From NCBI RefSeq assembly GCF_030408755.1, contig NZ_CP047209.1, positions 2,852,001-2,916,000 of the forward strand: a stretch of 64,000 bases of DNA. Direction: 5' to 3'. Shown one piece after another: positions 16,335 to 25,293 of this stretch (its first letter is position 1; each line of letters starts with the position of its first letter). The notes beneath the pieces were generated by a model. That model made no database searches. It was given only the letters and a program-made list of their open reading frames with translations, and was not told the DNA's origin. The stretch comes from Corynebacterium felinum (GTDB lineage: Bacteria > Actinomycetota > Actinomycetes > Mycobacteriales > Mycobacteriaceae). Made by a program: the position numbers and the translations under genes.

Positions 16335-17363
16335 CTATGAGTAGCGAATAGCCATACGTCCGTCGATCTGACCCTTGCGCATATCCTCGAACACCGAGTT
16401 GACGTCGTCAAGCTTGCACTCAGTCACGGTCGGCTTAATCTTGCCGCGCGCGTAGAAGTCGAGCGCCTCCTCCAGATCCTGGCGAGTACCCACCAGCGAG
16501 CCACGAATAGTCAGACCCTTGAACACAATGTCAAAGATCGGCGCAGGGAAATCTCCCGGCGGCAAACCATTGAACACAATCGTTCCGCCCTTACGCGCCA
16601 TATCAATAGCTTGGCCAAACGCCTTCGGGTGCACAGCAGTCACAAGAATGCCATGAGCGCCACCCTTGGTGTACTCCACAATCGCAGCTGCAGGGTCAAC
16701 CTCAGCAGCGTTCACCGTGAACTCTGCACCATGCTTCTTCGCCAGCTCCAACTTCTCTGGAGCAATATCAACCGCAATCACGCGCAGCCCCATGGCCACC
16801 GCATACTGCACCGCGATATGGCCAAGGCCACCGACGCCGGAGATAACAACGAAGTTACCTGGGCGGGTATCAGTCACCTTCAGACCCTTGTATACAGTCA
16901 CACCAGCGCACAGGATGGGCGCAACCTCAACAGGGTCAGAGCCCTCAGGGATGCGGGCGCAGTAGCGAGTATCAACAAGCATGTACTCACCAAAAGAGCC
17001 ATCTACGGTATAGCCGCCGTACTCAGCTTCACAGCAGAAGGTTTCCCAACCTGTGCGGCAGAACTCGCACTCACCACAGGCAGACCACAGCCACACGTTG
17101 CCCACCATATCGCCAACCTTCACGCCATGCTCACCGGGGCCAAGCTTGACCACTTCGCCCACTCCCTCGTGGCCGGGAACAAATGGTGGCTTTGGCTTGA
17201 CTGGCCAGTCGCCTTCAGCAGCGTGCAGGTCGGTGTGGCACACGCCCGAGGCGAGGTTCTTCACCAGCGCCTGATTAGGTCCTGGTTCTGGCAGGTCGAG
17301 CTGGCCGACGGCCAGCTCTGGGCCGAACTTTTCAACAATTGCTGCATTGAACTTCTCAGACAT
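16335..17363 (-). CDS. adhA: Zinc-dependent alcohol dehydrogenase
   Basis: 342 residues starting MSEKFNAAIVEKFG at 17363, with GGAAAGGAAGATC upstream. Catalytic zinc ligands appear in ASGVCHTDLHAAEGDWP and VPGHEGVGEV, the structural zinc site in CGECEFCRTGWETFC, and the NAD site in VISGVGGLGHIAVQYA. It is a medium-chain dehydrogenase oxidising ethanol to acetaldehyde with NAD+ in the cytoplasm. The acetaldehyde dehydrogenase gene lies just upstream on the same strand, so the two complete ethanol catabolism to acetate. A hairpin separates them, so adhA probably has its own promoter as well. TTGCAATAAGTTGCAAA at about 17408-17424 may be a RamB-type site; C. glutamicum adhA is known to respond to RamA and RamB. 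Confidence 0.92.
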   Translation of the reverse strand: MSEKFNAAIVEKFGPELAVGQLDLPEPGPNQALVKNLASGVCHTDLHAAEGDWPVKPKPPFVPGHEGVGEVVKLGPGEHGVKVGDMVGNVWLWSACGECEFCRTGWETFCCEAEYGGYTVDGSFGEYMLVDTRYCARIPEGSDPVEVAPILCAGVTVYKGLKVTDTRPGNFVVISGVGGLGHIAVQYAVAMGLRVIAVDIAPEKLELAKKHGAEFTVNAAEVDPAAAIVEYTKGGAHGILVTAVHPKAFGQAIDMARKGGTIVFNGLPPGDFPAPIFDIVFKGLTIRGSLVGTRQDLEEALDFYARGKIKPTVTECKLDDVNSVFEDMRKGQIDGRMAIRYS

Positions 17364-17433
17364 GAGAGGATCTTCCTTTCCAACAAGGATGAATAAATGA
17401 AAATGTATTGCAATAAGTTGCAAAAACGACAAA

Positions 17434-17454
17434 AGACCGGAAAAACCGGTCTTC
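17434..17454 (-). terminator. Terminator behind ald
   Basis: AAGACCGG and CCGGTCTT pair across TTTTT; on the minus strand TTGTCGTTTTTG follows. It lies between ald and adhA. Confidence 0.8.
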
Positions 17455-17477
17455 GTTAGTCGCTTACGCCTGTGTGT

Positions 17478-18998
17478 TTAGAACAGACCCGTAGGCTTCT
17501 CGTCGTAGGAGACAAGCATGCACTTGGTTTCCTGATAGTGGTCCATCATCATCGCATGATTCTCACGGCCAATACCCGACTGCTTATAGCCACCAAAGGC
17601 TGCGTGTGCAGGATAGTTGTGGTAGTTATTCACCCACACGCGACCAGCCTGGATTTCCCGAGCCGCACGGTAGGCATTGTTCTGATTTCGACTCCACACA
17701 CCAGCACCGAGGCCATAAATGGTGTCATTTGCAATCTCCATTGCTTCCTCGAAGGTCTTGAAGGTGGTCACCGCAAGCACAGGACCGAAGATTTCTTCAC
17801 GGAAGCACGCCATGGAGTTATCACCCTTGAGGATGGTTGGCTCGATGTAGTAGCCACCTTCCAAACCATCAAAGGAAGCAACCTTGCCACCGGTAAGAAC
17901 CTCAGCGCCTTCAGCAGGGCCGGATTCAAGGTAACCAGTGATCTTGTCCATCTGCTCCAAGGATGCCTGGGCACCCATCATGGTGTCGGTATCCAGTGGG
18001 TTACCGGTCTTGATGGAACGCACCTTCTCCACAGCCAACTTCAAGAACTCTTCGGCAATATCCTCATGCACCAGCGCACGCGATGGGCAGGTGCACACCT
18101 CACCCTGGTTCAGGGCGAACATTGCCAAACCTTCAATGCACTTGGCGCGGAAATCATCATCCTTATCCATCACATCTGGGAAGAAGATGGATGGGGACTT
18201 GCCACCCAGCTCCAAGGTGATAGGAATAACCTTGTCAGAGACTGCCTTGTGGATAATCTGACCCACTGCGGTGGAACCCGTGAAGGCAATCTTGCCAATG
18301 CGGTCAGTTGCCGTTAGCGCAGCGCCTGCTTCCTCACCGAGGCCATTGACCACGTTGAGTACACCTGCGGGGAGCAGATCAGCGATCAGTTCCACAACCA
18401 CCAGAAGGGATGCTGGGGTTTGCTCAGCAGGCTTCAGAACAATGCAGTTACCGGAGGCAAGCGCTGGTGCGATCTTCCAGGCAGCCATCAAAATGGGGAA
18501 GTTCCATGGAATGATCTGGCCGACCACACCAATTGGCTCCTTGAAGTGGTAAGCCACGGTGTTGTCGTCAATCTGCGAAATTCGGCCTTCTTGGGTGCGT
18601 GCGACACCCGCGAAGTAACGGAAGTGATCCACGGCCAGCGGAATATCTGCTGCCAAGGTTTCACGAACCGCCTTGCCGTTTTCCCAGGTTTCTGCGACCG
18701 CAAGCTTTTCGAGGTTTTGCTCCATACGGTCAGCAATCTTGTTCAAGATAGCCGCACGCTGCGCAGCAGAGGTCTTGCCCCACTCGCGCTTAGCTGCATG
18801 TGCCGCATCCAATGCAAGCTCGATATCAGCTGCCTTGGAACGTGGGACACGAGTAAAAACTTCGCCGGTAACCGGTGTCATGTCATCCATATACTCACCG
18901 TCAACTGGCGGAACCCACTGTCCACCAATGAAGTTTTCATACTGCTCTTTGTAGGTGAAGATTGCACCTTCAGTGCCCGGATTGGCATATACGGCCAT
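17478..18998 (-). CDS. ald: Acetaldehyde/aldehyde dehydrogenase
   Basis: 506 residues from the ATG at 18998, with AAGGAG eight bases upstream; an in-frame TTG two codons earlier is less likely. The NAD-dependent aldehyde dehydrogenase fold is plain: [42 protein letters not shown] with the general base Glu, and catalytic Cys in [13 protein letters not shown]. It would oxidise acetaldehyde to acetate with NAD+. Order hspR-ald with adhA nearby agrees with C. glutamicum, where Ald and AdhA serve ethanol growth under RamA/RamB control. Two RamA-like motifs lie upstream. Confidence 0.93.
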   Translation of the reverse strand: MAVYANPGTEGAIFTYKEQYENFIGGQWVPPVDGEYMDDMTPVTGEVFTRVPRSKAADIELALDAAHAAKREWGKTSAAQRAAILNKIADRMEQNLEKLAVAETWENGKAVRETLAADIPLAVDHFRYFAGVARTQEGRISQIDDNTVAYHFKEPIGVVGQIIPWNFPILMAAWKIAPALASGNCIVLKPAEQTPASLLVVVELIADLLPAGVLNVVNGLGEEAGAALTATDRIGKIAFTGSTAVGQIIHKAVSDKVIPITLELGGKSPSIFFPDVMDKDDDFRAKCIEGLAMFALNQGEVCTCPSRALVHEDIAEEFLKLAVEKVRSIKTGNPLDTDTMMGAQASLEQMDKITGYLESGPAEGAEVLTGGKVASFDGLEGGYYIEPTILKGDNSMACFREEIFGPVLAVTTFKTFEEAMEIANDTIYGLGAGVWSRNQNNAYRAAREIQAGRVWVNNYHNYPAHAAFGGYKQSGIGRENHAMMMDHYQETKCMLVSYDEKPTGLF

Positions 18999-19068
18999 AT
19001 TCAAAACTCCTTACGTTGAGTGAATTTTTCTCGACACTTGGGTTGCAGCCTTTTGGATACCTCCACGC

Positions 19069-19109
19069 ACCCCCAAATGATCACAGGTCTAAATTCATAC
19101 ATCGGGGGT
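19069..19109. promoter_or_regulatory. Two RamA-like motifs upstream of ald
   Basis: ACCCCC at 19069-19074 and GGGGGT at 19104-19109 match the A/CG4-6T/C type stretches reported for RamA sites in C. glutamicum. They lie about 70 and 110 bases before the ald start, 30 bases apart and on opposite strands. The motif is short and common, so this is supportive only in view of the gene it precedes. Confidence 0.35.
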
Positions 19110-19478
19110 AATGGCTTCTATTCTCAACAAGGTCGCACAAGGTTGCACAACCAAGCGTTGATCGCCACTATAACTATGAAATGGCCCACCGTAAAGCGCT
19201 TTAAGTGACAGCCCACACATGACAACGTATGTTAAGTGACACATCAGCCTTACTTAGGGCATGTCAGCACCATTTTCAAACAAACATATGCAAAGCTTGC
19301 AAAGTTGTAATTTACAGCACAGCAATACCCCCGAGGTCGTGCATTTTCACACCCCTCCCCCCTTTTTTCTGCCCAGCATAGCCACAAGAGCAAAACGCAC
19401 CTTGGGCTAGGTAGGCAACCTGTGGTTAAGTTACACACAGATTTCATAAAAATTCGCATATAAGGAGTGTGACCCTCA
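19110..19478. other. Intergenic region between ald and the microprotein gene
   Basis: No gene is seen. TTAAGTGACA is repeated at about 19200 and 19232, one possible operator pair. Pyrimidine-rich ACCCCTCCCCCC at about 19351 precedes a T run. The last 40 bases are AT-rich and contain the AAGGAG used by the next gene. Confidence 0.4.
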
Positions 19479-19586
19479 GTGGCTACCAGCACTATCGTGG
19501 GCATTGTTCTTTCAGTTTTGGCAGGCCTTGGTGCCCTTGCCGGTATCATTTGGGAAATTGTGGGCATCAGCGCCTTGTCCTACTAA
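19479..19586 (+). CDS. 35-residue membrane microprotein
   Basis: GTG start at 19479 with AAGGAG eleven bases upstream; stop TAA at 19584-19586. The product starts VATSTIVGIVLSVLAGLGA and ends IIWEIVGISALSY. Residues 4-30 are one continuous hydrophobic helix rich in Gly and Ala, so a single-pass membrane peptide is expected. It has a ribosome site, hydrophobic periodicity and its own terminator, which together support a real gene. I know no named family. It sits between hspR and ald and converges on hspR. Confidence 0.6.
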   Translation: MATSTIVGIVLSVLAGLGALAGIIWEIVGISALSY

Positions 19587-19598
19587 AACCCAGCTATT

Positions 19599-19640
19599 AA
19601 AAAATCCCAGACCTTGCACCCACAAGGCCTGGGATTTTTT
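19599..19640. terminator. Bidirectional terminator of microprotein gene and hspR
   Basis: AAAAAATCCCAG-A-CCTTG and CAAGG-C-CTGGGATTTTTT form a 17-bp stem with a single mismatch, ending in T runs on both strands. The hspR stop codon is at its edge. Confidence 0.88.
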
Positions 19641-20031
19641 AACGCCGCTTCCCACGACGCGGTTCCCACATCACCACAGCGGTGGAGCGGGGAACATGCA
19701 CGATTTCACCCCTGGGGCGGGTGGCTTCGCGCCTGAGCTGTTCACATTCCGCCTCCGCAGCTCGCAGCTGTGCGCGTAGGCGCTCGTTTTCCTTCTTCAA
19801 CTCAATGATGGCTTTAATACCAGCAAGGTTTACGCCGTCTTCTTGGCTCAGGCGTTGCACGGTGCGCAGGAGTTCCACATCAGCGCGGGAATAGCGCCTG
19901 CCGCCACCACTGGTGCGCTGGGGAGTAACCAGACCCATCCGGTCGTAGGTGCGCAGTGTTTGGGCGTGCATTCCTGCCAGTTCGGCGGCAACGGAGATGA
20001 CAAACACCTCGGTTGTTTCTTCGTTGGTCAT
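19639..20031 (-). CDS. hspR: Heat-shock repressor HspR (MerR family)
   Basis: 130 residues. The N-terminal helix-turn-helix VISVAAELAGMHAQTLRTYDRMGL is that of MerR-type HspR, followed by RTSGGGRRYSRADVELLRTVQRL and a Leu/Glu-rich coiled coil (IIELKKENERLRAQLRAAEA). HspR binds inverted repeats called HAIR (CTTGAGT-N7-ACTCAAG), with DnaK as co-repressor in Streptomyces. It starts 14 bases behind dnaJ, so it is probably cotranscribed with it. HAIR-like sites are found before both dnaJ and dnaK in this window. Confidence 0.93.
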   Translation of the reverse strand: MTNEETTEVFVISVAAELAGMHAQTLRTYDRMGLVTPQRTSGGGRRYSRADVELLRTVQRLSQEDGVNLAGIKAIIELKKENERLRAQLRAAEAECEQLRREATRPRGEIVHVPRSTAVVMWEPRRGKRR

Positions 20032-20045
20032 GTGACGATCACTTC

Positions 20046-21236
20046 CTACTTTTCACTTCCGACGCCAGCCCACTGCGCACGGGGACTAAAACCTGATTCC
20101 CGCTCAGCGTGGGCGTAGTCGCGCAACGCGGCGGTAGCGGCGTCGTCAAGCGTGGTTGGCACCGCCACTTCCACCGTCACGTGCAAATCACCTGCACCCC
20201 CTCCACGCTTCGGAACACCCCGCCCGCGCACGCGCAATACGCGCCCACTTGGGGTTCCGGCGGGGATTTTCACCCGCACCGGCGCATCGAGGGTGGGTAC
20301 CTGGATTGTGTCACCCAATGCTAACTCCGCAAAAGTCACAGGCACGGTGACCTGCAAATCTTGCCCCTTGCGGGTAAATACCTCGTCTGGTCGCACGTGC
20401 ACAGTCACATACAGGTCGCCCGATGGCAAGCCGTTGGGGCCAGCCTCACCTTGACCGGCAAGGCGCACGCGCTGACCATCCTCGACCCCGACGGGGATGC
20501 GCACAGTGATGGAACGGGAGCGTCGCACGGTGCCACTTGCCCGGCAGTCGGCGCAGGGGTCAGTAATAGTCTTACCACTACCGTCGCACTCTGAACAGGG
20601 GGAAGAGAAACCGAACGCACCACGGTTCTCCGACCTAAACCCCGTGCCATGGCAGCCGCCGCAGGTGGTGGTGGCGCCGGTGCGGGAACCGGAGCCATGA
20701 CATGCGACGCAGGGCGCATCACCTGTTAGTTGAATCGGGAACGTGGTTCCTTTCGCCGCCTCGCGGAAGTCAATGGTGATTTCCGTTTCGACGTCGGATC
20801 CTCGCGTCGGCCGAGCTGTGCGGCGAGCACCACTGCCGCCACCGAAACGGCCACCGAAGATATCCCCAAAACCACCTGGCGAAGCACCCGCTCCACCTGA
20901 TCCAAAGATGTCGGAGAGGTCGAAGTCTTGGCCCCGAAAGCCCCCGCCACCGGGGAAACCACCTCCGAATCCGCCGAAGCCGCCAAGCCCGCCGGAACCG
21001 ACCATGGCTTTGAAATCATCGTATTCTTTGCGCTTAGCTTCATCGCCAATCACATCGTATGCTTCGGCGATTTTCTTAAAGCGCTCTTCGCGCACCGTAT
21101 CCCCTGGATGTGAGTCAGGGTGATTTTCGCGTGCGAGTTTGCGATATGCCTTTTTAATGTCTGCCTCGGTGGCGGTTTTTGAAACCCCAAGGTCAGCGTA
21201 ATAGTCTTTGTCTGCCCATTCATTTTTCGCAGCCAT
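20046..21236 (-). CDS. dnaJ: Chaperone DnaJ (Hsp40)
   Basis: 396 residues starting [18 protein letters not shown], with AAGGAG seven bases upstream. The J domain carries HPD in [12 protein letters not shown] Gly/Phe-rich linker ([17 protein letters not shown]) follows, then four zinc-binding repeats: [27 protein letters not shown] and a last, less regular CADCRASG. The C-terminal substrate-binding domains are complete. It stimulates DnaK ATPase. Unlike the usual dnaK-grpE-dnaJ-hspR order, dnaJ-hspR is separated here from grpE by about 4.9 kb with four unrelated genes. Confidence 0.95.
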   Translation of the reverse strand: MAAKNEWADKDYYADLGVSKTATEADIKKAYRKLARENHPDSHPGDTVREERFKKIAEAYDVIGDEAKRKEYDDFKAMVGSGGLGGFGGFGGGFPGGGGFRGQDFDLSDIFGSGGAGASPGGFGDIFGGRFGGGSGARRTARPTRGSDVETEITIDFREAAKGTTFPIQLTGDAPCVACHGSGSRTGATTTCGGCHGTGFRSENRGAFGFSSPCSECDGSGKTITDPCADCRASGTVRRSRSITVRIPVGVEDGQRVRLAGQGEAGPNGLPSGDLYVTVHVRPDEVFTRKGQDLQVTVPVTFAELALGDTIQVPTLDAPVRVKIPAGTPSGRVLRVRGRGVPKRGGGAGDLHVTVEVAVPTTLDDAATAALRDYAHAERESGFSPRAQWAGVGSEK

Positions 21237-21258
21237 ATTTATTCTCCTTTAAATCTAA

Positions 21259-21279
21259 GTTGAGTCTACTGCACTAAAG
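21259..21279. promoter_or_regulatory. HAIR-like HspR operator upstream of dnaJ-hspR
   Basis: GTTGAGT-CTACTGC-ACTAAAG matches CTTGAGT-N7-ACTCAAG at 12 of 14 arm positions and lies 22 bases before the dnaJ start. It suggests that the detached dnaJ-hspR unit is autoregulated by HspR. Confidence 0.6.
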
Positions 21280-21576
21280 TTTAGCGTATTTGTGCTGTTA
21301 AAGCACCATGGTGCATCTGCACAGTTCGCAGCTGTGTACCCCACCTTCACCTACCCCACTTGAGCCTGCGCCACGCCTACCCGCCAATAACTCGACCTTT
21401 ACACCCCTACCCCCTGCTCAACCACTAATGCACACACAAAAGGTCGAGTTTCCCCCAATCCCGATGAGCTGCTACCAAGCTTTGCCCTGTGCTGGCAGCG
21501 ACACAAAAACCCTCAATACCACCCCGGCCAATACCCCTCACGCAACCTGCCGCCAACACTGTAGGCGCAGCACAAT
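21280..21576. repeat. Non-coding DNA with inverted repeat of the CTCGACCTTT family
   Basis: No gene is seen between the dnaJ promoter and the surface protein terminator. AACTCGACCTTT at 21389-21400 and AAAGGTCGAGTT at 21439-21450 are perfect 12-base inverted arms, 38 bases apart, around a C-rich interior. Two close relatives lie at 52439-52616. Confidence 0.65.
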
Positions 21577-21618
21577 ACCCCCTGCATAGACCAGCACAAG
21601 ACTGCCTATACAGGGGGT
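21577..21618 (-). terminator. Terminator of the 473-residue surface protein gene
   Basis: ACCCCCTGCATAG (21577-21589) pairs with CTATACAGGGGGT (21606-21618), one mismatch in 13. The stem lies 25 bases behind the stop codon. The T tract is poor. Confidence 0.6.
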
Positions 21619-21642
21619 TGGAGGTGTATAAAATTTGTGCGC

Positions 21643-23064
21643 TTAGCGCGTGAAGAAGGCGCGCACAGGGCTGTTCTTATCCGCCAGCACCGCAAGGATT
21701 GCACCGATCAGTGCTGCGCTGACACTCAGCACGATGGGAAGCCACACTTTCCACCCGCTTGCACCTGCCGATGATGAATCTTCTGGTGTGCGTTCATCCG
21801 CCCCGTTACCAGGGTCTTGTGGCGTAGAAGATCCGGGCTTTGCCACAGTGATGCGCACTGTCGTTTCCGCACGAGTGGACAGGTAGTGTCCCACCAGAGG
21901 CAGTTGATGGGTGCCGTTCGGTGCGTCTTCTGAAAGTTCAAGGACACCTTCGGTGGTCAGTGTCCACCAGTTGGGTGTTCCGGCAGGCTTTTCCCAGCGC
22001 ACGCCCGCCCGGGCTGGGGTGCTCCACTGCTTCGGGTTGGCTGCACTGCGGGTGAAGGTTGGGGTGATGAGCACTGGTAGTGAGTAGGTTTCAGTCGAAC
22101 CATCTGCATAGTCGATACCCAAAACTACCGTGTGTGCGCTTCCCGGCTCAGCATTCTTCGGCGCGGTGAGGTTGAGCACCTTTGCGCTGCTCAGCGTTGC
22201 ACTGAAACCTTTTGGTGTGACCGTGCTAATCCGCGCCCCTTCGGGCAGCGCCACTGTGGATTCAATGCTGCGCGACTCACCCGGCGCGAGCGTGCGGCTG
22301 CTCAGCCATGTGGGGTTTGCCCCTTCAGCTTGCGGAGTAACAATGGTGATGGTTGCCTGAATGGTTTCGCTGGTTGTGTCAGGATAGGTGACTTTGATAT
22401 TCAGAGTATGGTCACCGCGCTGTACGTCCTGTGGTGGCGCTAACCGCAGCGCACCACTGTCTGTATCGAGGCTTACCCACTCTGGGAGGTTATCGGAGCT
22501 AAACTTCGTGCCTTGCGGTGCACCGTGTGGGGCATATCCGTCAACTACTATGCCCGCACCAAGCACTCGCGGCATATAGCGTGGCTGGTAGGTATCAGCA
22601 TTACTTTGCCTCGGCTCGATTACGGTGATGTTGAGAGTGACTTGCTTTGTGCTGTTGTCAGTGAAGTAGATGGTGATGGTGCTGCGCTGCGTTCCTACCG
22701 CTTTTCCTTCAATGCTGAGTTCGCCAAGCGCCCCACTAGATTCAGCAATGATGGCATGAGTTCCTTCCAGGGTGACGATACTGAAGTCGTCAACATTTCC
22801 TACCACCGTTGGTCGAACGAGCACCTGTCCATCTTTGGGTACAGTGATGTCGGGGTAGGTAATTTCGGCGCGCTCAGCTATCGTCCCAACTGTGGGGGCG
22901 CTGGTGGCTGGTGATGCTTGCTGCGCAACAGCGGGGGTTGCGTGAGCAACCTGCGTATCGACGCCGACAACCTGCCCCAGTGCTACAACAAGGCCAAGTG
23001 CGGTTGAGGTTGCAAACCAGGTGCGCTGGTGCTTGCGGATCAGCGGCTTCCGCGACCGAAACAT
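21643..23064 (-). CDS. Secreted, membrane-anchored protein with Rib-like repeats
   Basis: 473 residues from an ATG at 23064 with AAAGGG seven bases upstream. A basic, long signal peptide (RTWFATSTALGLVVALGQ) is followed by a Ser/Thr/Pro-rich region. Strand-rich units contain IYFTDNSTKQVTLNITV, VTYPDTTSETIQATITI and IDYADGSTETYSLPVLI, the YxDxSTxTxxxxVxI pattern of Rib/alpha-type Ig-like repeats. Near the end a Pro/Ser/Gly spacer, a helix (WLPIVLSVSAALIGAILAVLA) and DKNSPVRAFFTR follow. No LPxTG-like motif is seen, so it is probably held by the helix. Adhesin or wall-spanning function is inferred. It stands between dnaJ and the genes before grpE and has its own terminator. Confidence 0.8.
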   Translation of the reverse strand: MFRSRKPLIRKHQRTWFATSTALGLVVALGQVVGVDTQVAHATPAVAQQASPATSAPTVGTIAERAEITYPDITVPKDGQVLVRPTVVGNVDDFSIVTLEGTHAIIAESSGALGELSIEGKAVGTQRSTITIYFTDNSTKQVTLNITVIEPRQSNADTYQPRYMPRVLGAGIVVDGYAPHGAPQGTKFSSDNLPEWVSLDTDSGALRLAPPQDVQRGDHTLNIKVTYPDTTSETIQATITIVTPQAEGANPTWLSSRTLAPGESRSIESTVALPEGARISTVTPKGFSATLSSAKVLNLTAPKNAEPGSAHTVVLGIDYADGSTETYSLPVLITPTFTRSAANPKQWSTPARAGVRWEKPAGTPNWWTLTTEGVLELSEDAPNGTHQLPLVGHYLSTRAETTVRITVAKPGSSTPQDPGNGADERTPEDSSSAGASGWKVWLPIVLSVSAALIGAILAVLADKNSPVRAFFTR

Positions 23065-23429
23065 GACGATCCCTTTCCAAAACTTCGATAATGATGGACT
23101 AATGCTTTGCTAGGAAAATGGTAGCGCTACGGATAAGAGTTGGAAAATGCTGCCAATAAGCAGTGCGGGGGTGTGGTGGTGACAATCCGATAGGTTTTTG
23201 TCATCCACTCATTAACCCGTGTCACCTATATTGTTGAGCAATATCCCCGCTTTCCTTTGCCCACTACCCCCACAGCCCATATCTATCGCCTGTGCTGCAC
23301 CTACAACTGTGGTCATTCTTTTCTTCCCACTTCAACCCTTTCTTTTACCCCCACCAACCAACCCCATGAACTGCCTATTGGCAACGTAAGAGCTTACTCT
23401 GTGGCGATTATCAGATCTGAAAAGTTGCT
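23065..23429. other. Divergent intergenic region, 365 bp
   Basis: Holds the promoters of the surface protein gene and of the unknown gene at 23430. GGTGACA at about 23178 and TGTCACC at about 23220 are distant inverted words. No reading frame looks real and no promoter was picked with confidence. Confidence 0.35.
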
Positions 23430-24428
23430 ATGAATACTGGCGTAGACCTAGCGCAGGGTATACAGAAGTTTCTAGCATTCACTGGTATGGCTACATATCC
23501 CTCCCACATCCCCTCTTCCACCATCGAACGCTTCCGCAACGGGGTGATCGATTTCGCCACCGAGCACAACTGCTCAGTCACTTTCTTAGACCCCGACCCT
23601 GATGCCTTGCTCATCGACACCGAGGGCAACTCCAACACCTTCCACATGGAAAATGCCCTGATCGACTACCATAACGCCCACGGCGATACAGAGCGCGAAA
23701 AAGAAGTGATTGCCACGTATCTGCGCTGGTTGGTTGCCGATGATAATGTGGATCAGTCCATTATGGCGAGGCTTACACGGCTGCGCATGCGCATCATCGA
23801 CCCAGCGATGCTCACCAGCGGCCTATCCCCAGATACACCTTTTCATTTCGATCATTCCTGCCGCCCTCTCGCCCCAGGCCTTGGTGTGGTGTTGTGCGAA
23901 GATTTACCTGACCAAATCAAGATTCTGCAAGACGAAGATCTCAACGATCTTGGCGATATCGACGATATCTTCCGCATGGCAGCAGCCAATACCAACGAAG
24001 AGCTGGAACAAACCCAGCCCGAAATTATCTCCATCACCAGCGAGAATAATCCCGATGGGATTTACGCACTGGGCAATGGGGGTTATTATTTGGGCACTTC
24101 GGTCATCATCCCCAATCGCCTACTTCAGTGGATTCCCGACTTAAATGCGAATGCTGGTTGGTTTATCGCCGTACCAACCCGCGAGTTTGTCTTCCTCGCC
24201 CCTGTCACCAGTGGCAATCGCATGGTGAACCAGGTTGGCCATCTCGCGGAGGTGGCCTACCAACAATTCCACGGTGGCAGCCACCCAGTGTCCCCCTTCG
24301 TTTATGTCACCGGCGGAGAAATCGAAGGGCTAGAAATTGTCGCAGGCCCCGTCCACGAAGGCGAGGCCATCTCACTAGCCATCAGGTTCCCCGAACAGAT
24401 TGAAAAACTCCTCGAACAGCAGGATTAA
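23430..24428 (+). CDS. Conserved protein of unknown function (DUF1444-like?)
   Basis: 332 residues, soluble, acidic, no signal peptide. The middle is rich in Asp/Glu (LQDEDLNDLGDIDDIF). The C-terminal part, DLNANAGWFIAVPTREFVFLAPV, recalls the DUF1444/YtpQ pattern in which a protein of unknown role carries a W-x3-PTRD-like strand, but the match is by memory and weak. There is no clear Shine-Dalgarno before ATGAATACTGG. Its last four bases overlap the end of the convergent glycerophosphodiesterase gene. No function is proposed. Confidence 0.7.
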   Translation: MNTGVDLAQGIQKFLAFTGMATYPSHIPSSTIERFRNGVIDFATEHNCSVTFLDPDPDALLIDTEGNSNTFHMENALIDYHNAHGDTEREKEVIATYLRWLVADDNVDQSIMARLTRLRMRIIDPAMLTSGLSPDTPFHFDHSCRPLAPGLGVVLCEDLPDQIKILQDEDLNDLGDIDDIFRMAAANTNEELEQTQPEIISITSENNPDGIYALGNGGYYLGTSVIIPNRLLQWIPDLNANAGWFIAVPTREFVFLAPVTSGNRMVNQVGHLAEVAYQQFHGGSHPVSPFVYVTGGEIEGLEIVAGPVHEGEAISLAIRFPEQIEKLLEQQD

Positions 24429-25258
24429 TAGGAAATCTCACGGCGATCTAACAGTGCCTTCAAGCGGCTGGGATAGTCGGTAATAATCCCATCCACCCCG
24501 AGATCAATCAGCCGTTCGAAGTCTTTTTCCTCATTCACCGTCCACGGCACCACCCGCAGACCATGCGCGTGCGCTTCGGCGATGAGGGCGGCGTCGACAA
24601 GCTTAAAGTCGGGGCTGAGCACCGAAATATTGTTGGCCAGTGCTGCATCAATAATATTCGGAGTGTACGGTCCCCACGCCGTACCGGGATACCACGTTGT
24701 TTCATCCCACAACGCCACCAGCGGAATCTTCGGGTCGCGGGCACTGATCAGGGGAAAAGTGCGCCAGTCAAAGGACTGGATCATCACTTTCTCCTGCACT
24801 CCATAGGCGAAAACCGTCTCTAAAATCGCATCGACAAACTCTTGCGGCGTCGCACAGATCTCAGGGCGATCAGCCTCAATCTTTGTCTCAATATTAAAGT
24901 GCACATCATAGCCTTGCGCCAGCTCAAACACCTCAGACAAAGCGATAATCCTATTGTTTGCAACCACCTGCGCATCAGGGAAATCCGGCAACCGCTTCGC
25001 ACACTCCACCTGCTGCAACTGGGCAAAAGTCAGATCATGCACCAACTCCCCCACCCTTGAATCACACTTCTCAGCCAACAGCACAGGATCATGCCACACC
25101 GCCGGAACATTATCCTGAGTTAACACAATGTCCAGTTCAAGGGTAGACACACCCATATCCAACGAATGCTGGAAGGCTACAACAGACTCTTCAGTCCACT
25201 GCCCACGCCCACCACGATGCGACTGAAAATCAAACGGAGGCAACGAATAAGTATTCAC
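24425..25258 (-). CDS. Glycerophosphodiester phosphodiesterase
   Basis: 277 residues from GTG at 25258. The family signatures are present: SHRGGRGQWTEESVVAF at the start, then LELDIVLTQDNVPAVWHDP with metal-binding Glu/Asp and His, FNIETKIE, and the C-terminal GVDGIITDYPSRLKAL. It would hydrolyse glycerophosphodiesters to glycerol-3-phosphate and an alcohol. No signal peptide from this start, so cytoplasmic. TAGACT seven bases before the GTG, with no ribosome site, points to leaderless translation; the upstream extension to 25411 is not family-like. Confidence 0.88.
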   Translation of the reverse strand: MNTYSLPPFDFQSHRGGRGQWTEESVVAFQHSLDMGVSTLELDIVLTQDNVPAVWHDPVLLAEKCDSRVGELVHDLTFAQLQQVECAKRLPDFPDAQVVANNRIIALSEVFELAQGYDVHFNIETKIEADRPEICATPQEFVDAILETVFAYGVQEKVMIQSFDWRTFPLISARDPKIPLVALWDETTWYPGTAWGPYTPNIIDAALANNISVLSPDFKLVDAALIAEAHAHGLRVVPWTVNEEKDFERLIDLGVDGIITDYPSRLKALLDRREISY

Positions 25259-25293
25259 CTTGGTTAGTCTAAACCCGCCGCAAGAAAAACACC

